The notes under the pieces: generated by a model
Databases searched by the model: none
The model's input: only the letters and a program-made list of their open reading frames with translations
What the model was told of the DNA's origin: nothing
Part shown: one piece after another, positions 63,301 to 64,000 of the stretch
How the letters are laid out: each line of letters opens with the position of its first letter
Position numbering within the stretch: position 1 is the stretch's first letter
Origin: Antedon mediterranea
Taxonomy: Eukaryota; Echinodermata; Crinoidea; Comatulida; Antedonidae
Length of the DNA: 64,000 nucleotides
Assembly (NCBI RefSeq): GCF_964355755.1
Contig: NC_092680.1
Span: 17,151,001-17,215,000 of the forward strand
Direction of reading: 5' to 3'
Translations under genes and position numbers: made by a program

Positions 63301-63345
63301 TATCATAATCATCGTCAGGATCCATAAAGAAAGTATCTCCAAGAC
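60341..63345 (-). CDS. RGP1: RGP1, last four exons (partial, continues past right edge)
   Basis: RGP1 pairs with RIC1 to form the guanine-nucleotide exchange factor for RAB6 at the Golgi (family knowledge). Exons in transcript order are 63205-63345, 62164-62291, 61308-61485 and 60341-60564 (TGA at 60341-60343). Donors and acceptors are GT-AG and phases agree, giving about 223 C-terminal residues of a protein that is about 390 residues in human. Diagnostic blocks: GLGDTFFMDPDDDYD then NPFLEGERK; TYNITNSCGTVARFCIFKS and YKLGEDIIATFDF (human [27 protein letters not shown]); YSVTLQSEE and LPIPLHITPSF; CLKWRLRFEFVTSKEP; and NLPIKIMPTNP near the end. The acidic DPDDDYD run is less conserved. The N-terminal half must lie beyond 64000, because 63346-64000 shows only repeats. 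Confidence 0.93.
60618..60668. repeat. Short tandem repeat, 11-bp unit
   Basis: GTAATTGTAAT repeated about four times, abutting the left end of the family-B MITE in the last RGP1 intron. Confidence 0.8.
60660..60985 (+). mobile_element. MITE family B copy, near full length, in RGP1 intron
   Basis: Starts AGATGTAATTGTCCCCCAAA and ends AGGGGACAATACATCTTTAA, giving inverted termini. It sits between RGP1 exons 60341-60564 and 61308-61485. Confidence 0.8.
61829..61973. mobile_element. MITE family A copy 10, in RGP1 intron
   Basis: AGGCTCTGTCTACACCATCA at the left, GTTAGTGTAGACAGAGCTTA at the right, with the doubled CACTACCATATTT block. Confidence 0.9.
62292..63204. other. RGP1 intron
   Basis: No further exon. 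ORFs at 62552-62791 (plus) and 62714-62965 (minus) are chance. No repeat with clear boundaries was seen. Confidence 0.5.
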
Positions 63346-63436
63346 CTATCGTGTGAAAATAAAATTTGTGACACGGTTGATACATAGAGTACATTAAAGC
63401 TAAATTTATACTGGTGATGTCATGTGTTAAAGTGAT

Positions 63437-63511
63437 GGCTGAAATTATACAGTAACAGGTGGTTGAAATTATACAGTAACAGGTGGCTGAAATTATACAG
63501 TAACAGGTGGA
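63437..63511. repeat. Tandem repeat, three units of about 24 bp
   Basis: GGCTGAAATTATACAGTAAC AGGT repeated three times with one or two changes, in an RGP1 intron. Confidence 0.9.
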
Positions 63512-63552
63512 TGAAAGGCCTCTTCTTTGTTTCCTGTAACAAAAGTTTAATC

Positions 63553-63937
63553 TTTAAAATAAAATTTAATGACAAAAAAGTTTTGGAACCATCATGGAAA
63601 CATTCTCAAGACCAAATTTAGATTTGCACTTTAAAATAATTGACTCGACAGTCAATTGTTTCAAAGTATTCTCTAAGTGCAAATCTAAATTTGATTGTTT
63701 AATTAATGAAATGTTATGGATAAAAGAGTTGAAACTGTCACTTAACAAACAAAATGACTCACAAAGTCAAATTATTTAACAATTAACAAGAGGAGGAGCT
63801 TATCTTTTTAGGCTTTTTTATAGTATTTCCTGTCACCCTTTGGTACTTTGTTAATTGTACTCATTTGTTCTTGAGAATGGTTCCATGATGATTCCGAAAC
63901 GTCGACCTTTTTTGTCACTAAATTTTATTTTAAAGTT
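63553..63937. mobile_element. Foldback element with nested hairpin
   Basis: The outer arms (TTTAAAATAAAATTTAATGAC ... ACCATCATGGAAACATTCTC on the left, its inverse on the right) are about 60 bp. Inside, AATTTAGATTTGCACTT and AAGTGCAAATCTAAATT form a second hairpin at about 63613-63692. The right arm contains CATGATGATTCCGAAACGTC, a word pattern common in Penelope-type repeats. Confidence 0.65.
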
Positions 63938-64000
63938 GTATAGTAAACGTCCCTTAATTCGTAAAAGTTTAATCAGTACAAAAAATTAATTAATTGTTAA

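Noticed and set aside
63346-64000. Search for further RGP1 N-terminal exons
   Set aside because: Only tandem and foldback repeats were found; no frame matches the expected N-terminal half.

Overview
The window is animal genomic DNA: AT-rich, full of dispersed repeats, and carrying intron-split genes with canonical GT-AG splice sites. Abundant GGCCTAG/TAGGCCTAC-type words and deuterostome-like genes suggest a marine invertebrate deuterostome, most likely an echinoderm. That assignment is inference; no species-diagnostic sequence was seen.

Layout. Positions 1 to about 41.2 kb hold no gene I can name. This part is a mosaic of transposon relics: a 1.24 kb hAT-type element with an intact 8-bp target duplication, several MITE families, tRNA-derived SINEs, a LINE 3' fragment, Penelope-like relics with hammerhead-ribozyme cores, hairpins and tandem repeats. 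A few exon-like stretches (17.3, 28.2, 35.3 and 38 kb) are unassigned. Positions 41.2-55.2 kb (minus strand) hold a complete SLC30A5 (ZnT5 zinc transporter) gene. Its 16 coding exons join in phase to a 788-residue protein, and a 5'UTR intron probably extends the transcription unit to about 57 kb. Positions 57.3-58.8 kb (plus strand) hold KGD4 (formerly MRPS36), with 4 exons and 88 residues. From 60.3 kb to beyond the right edge (minus strand) lie the last four exons of RGP1, the partner subunit of the RIC1-RGP1 exchange factor for RAB6.

How the genes relate. SLC30A5 loads zinc into the early secretory pathway, RGP1 acts on Golgi RAB6 traffic, and KGD4 is a mitochondrial 2-oxoglutarate dehydrogenase adaptor. 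They are not one pathway. SLC30A5 and KGD4 are divergent neighbours here, and both also lie close together in human 5q13.2 (from memory), so the pair looks like ancient linkage. Their starts may share a promoter near 57 kb.

No clearly new biological system is visible. The strongest unusual signals are tandem hammerhead-type motifs at 11.1-11.2 kb (with related cores at 12.95 and 15.55 kb), an 863-bp element whose ends are built from palindromic TTGCGCAA units inside an SLC30A5 intron, an element with repeated GATCGTC words in the SLC30A5 5'UTR intron, and ten copies of one MITE family.
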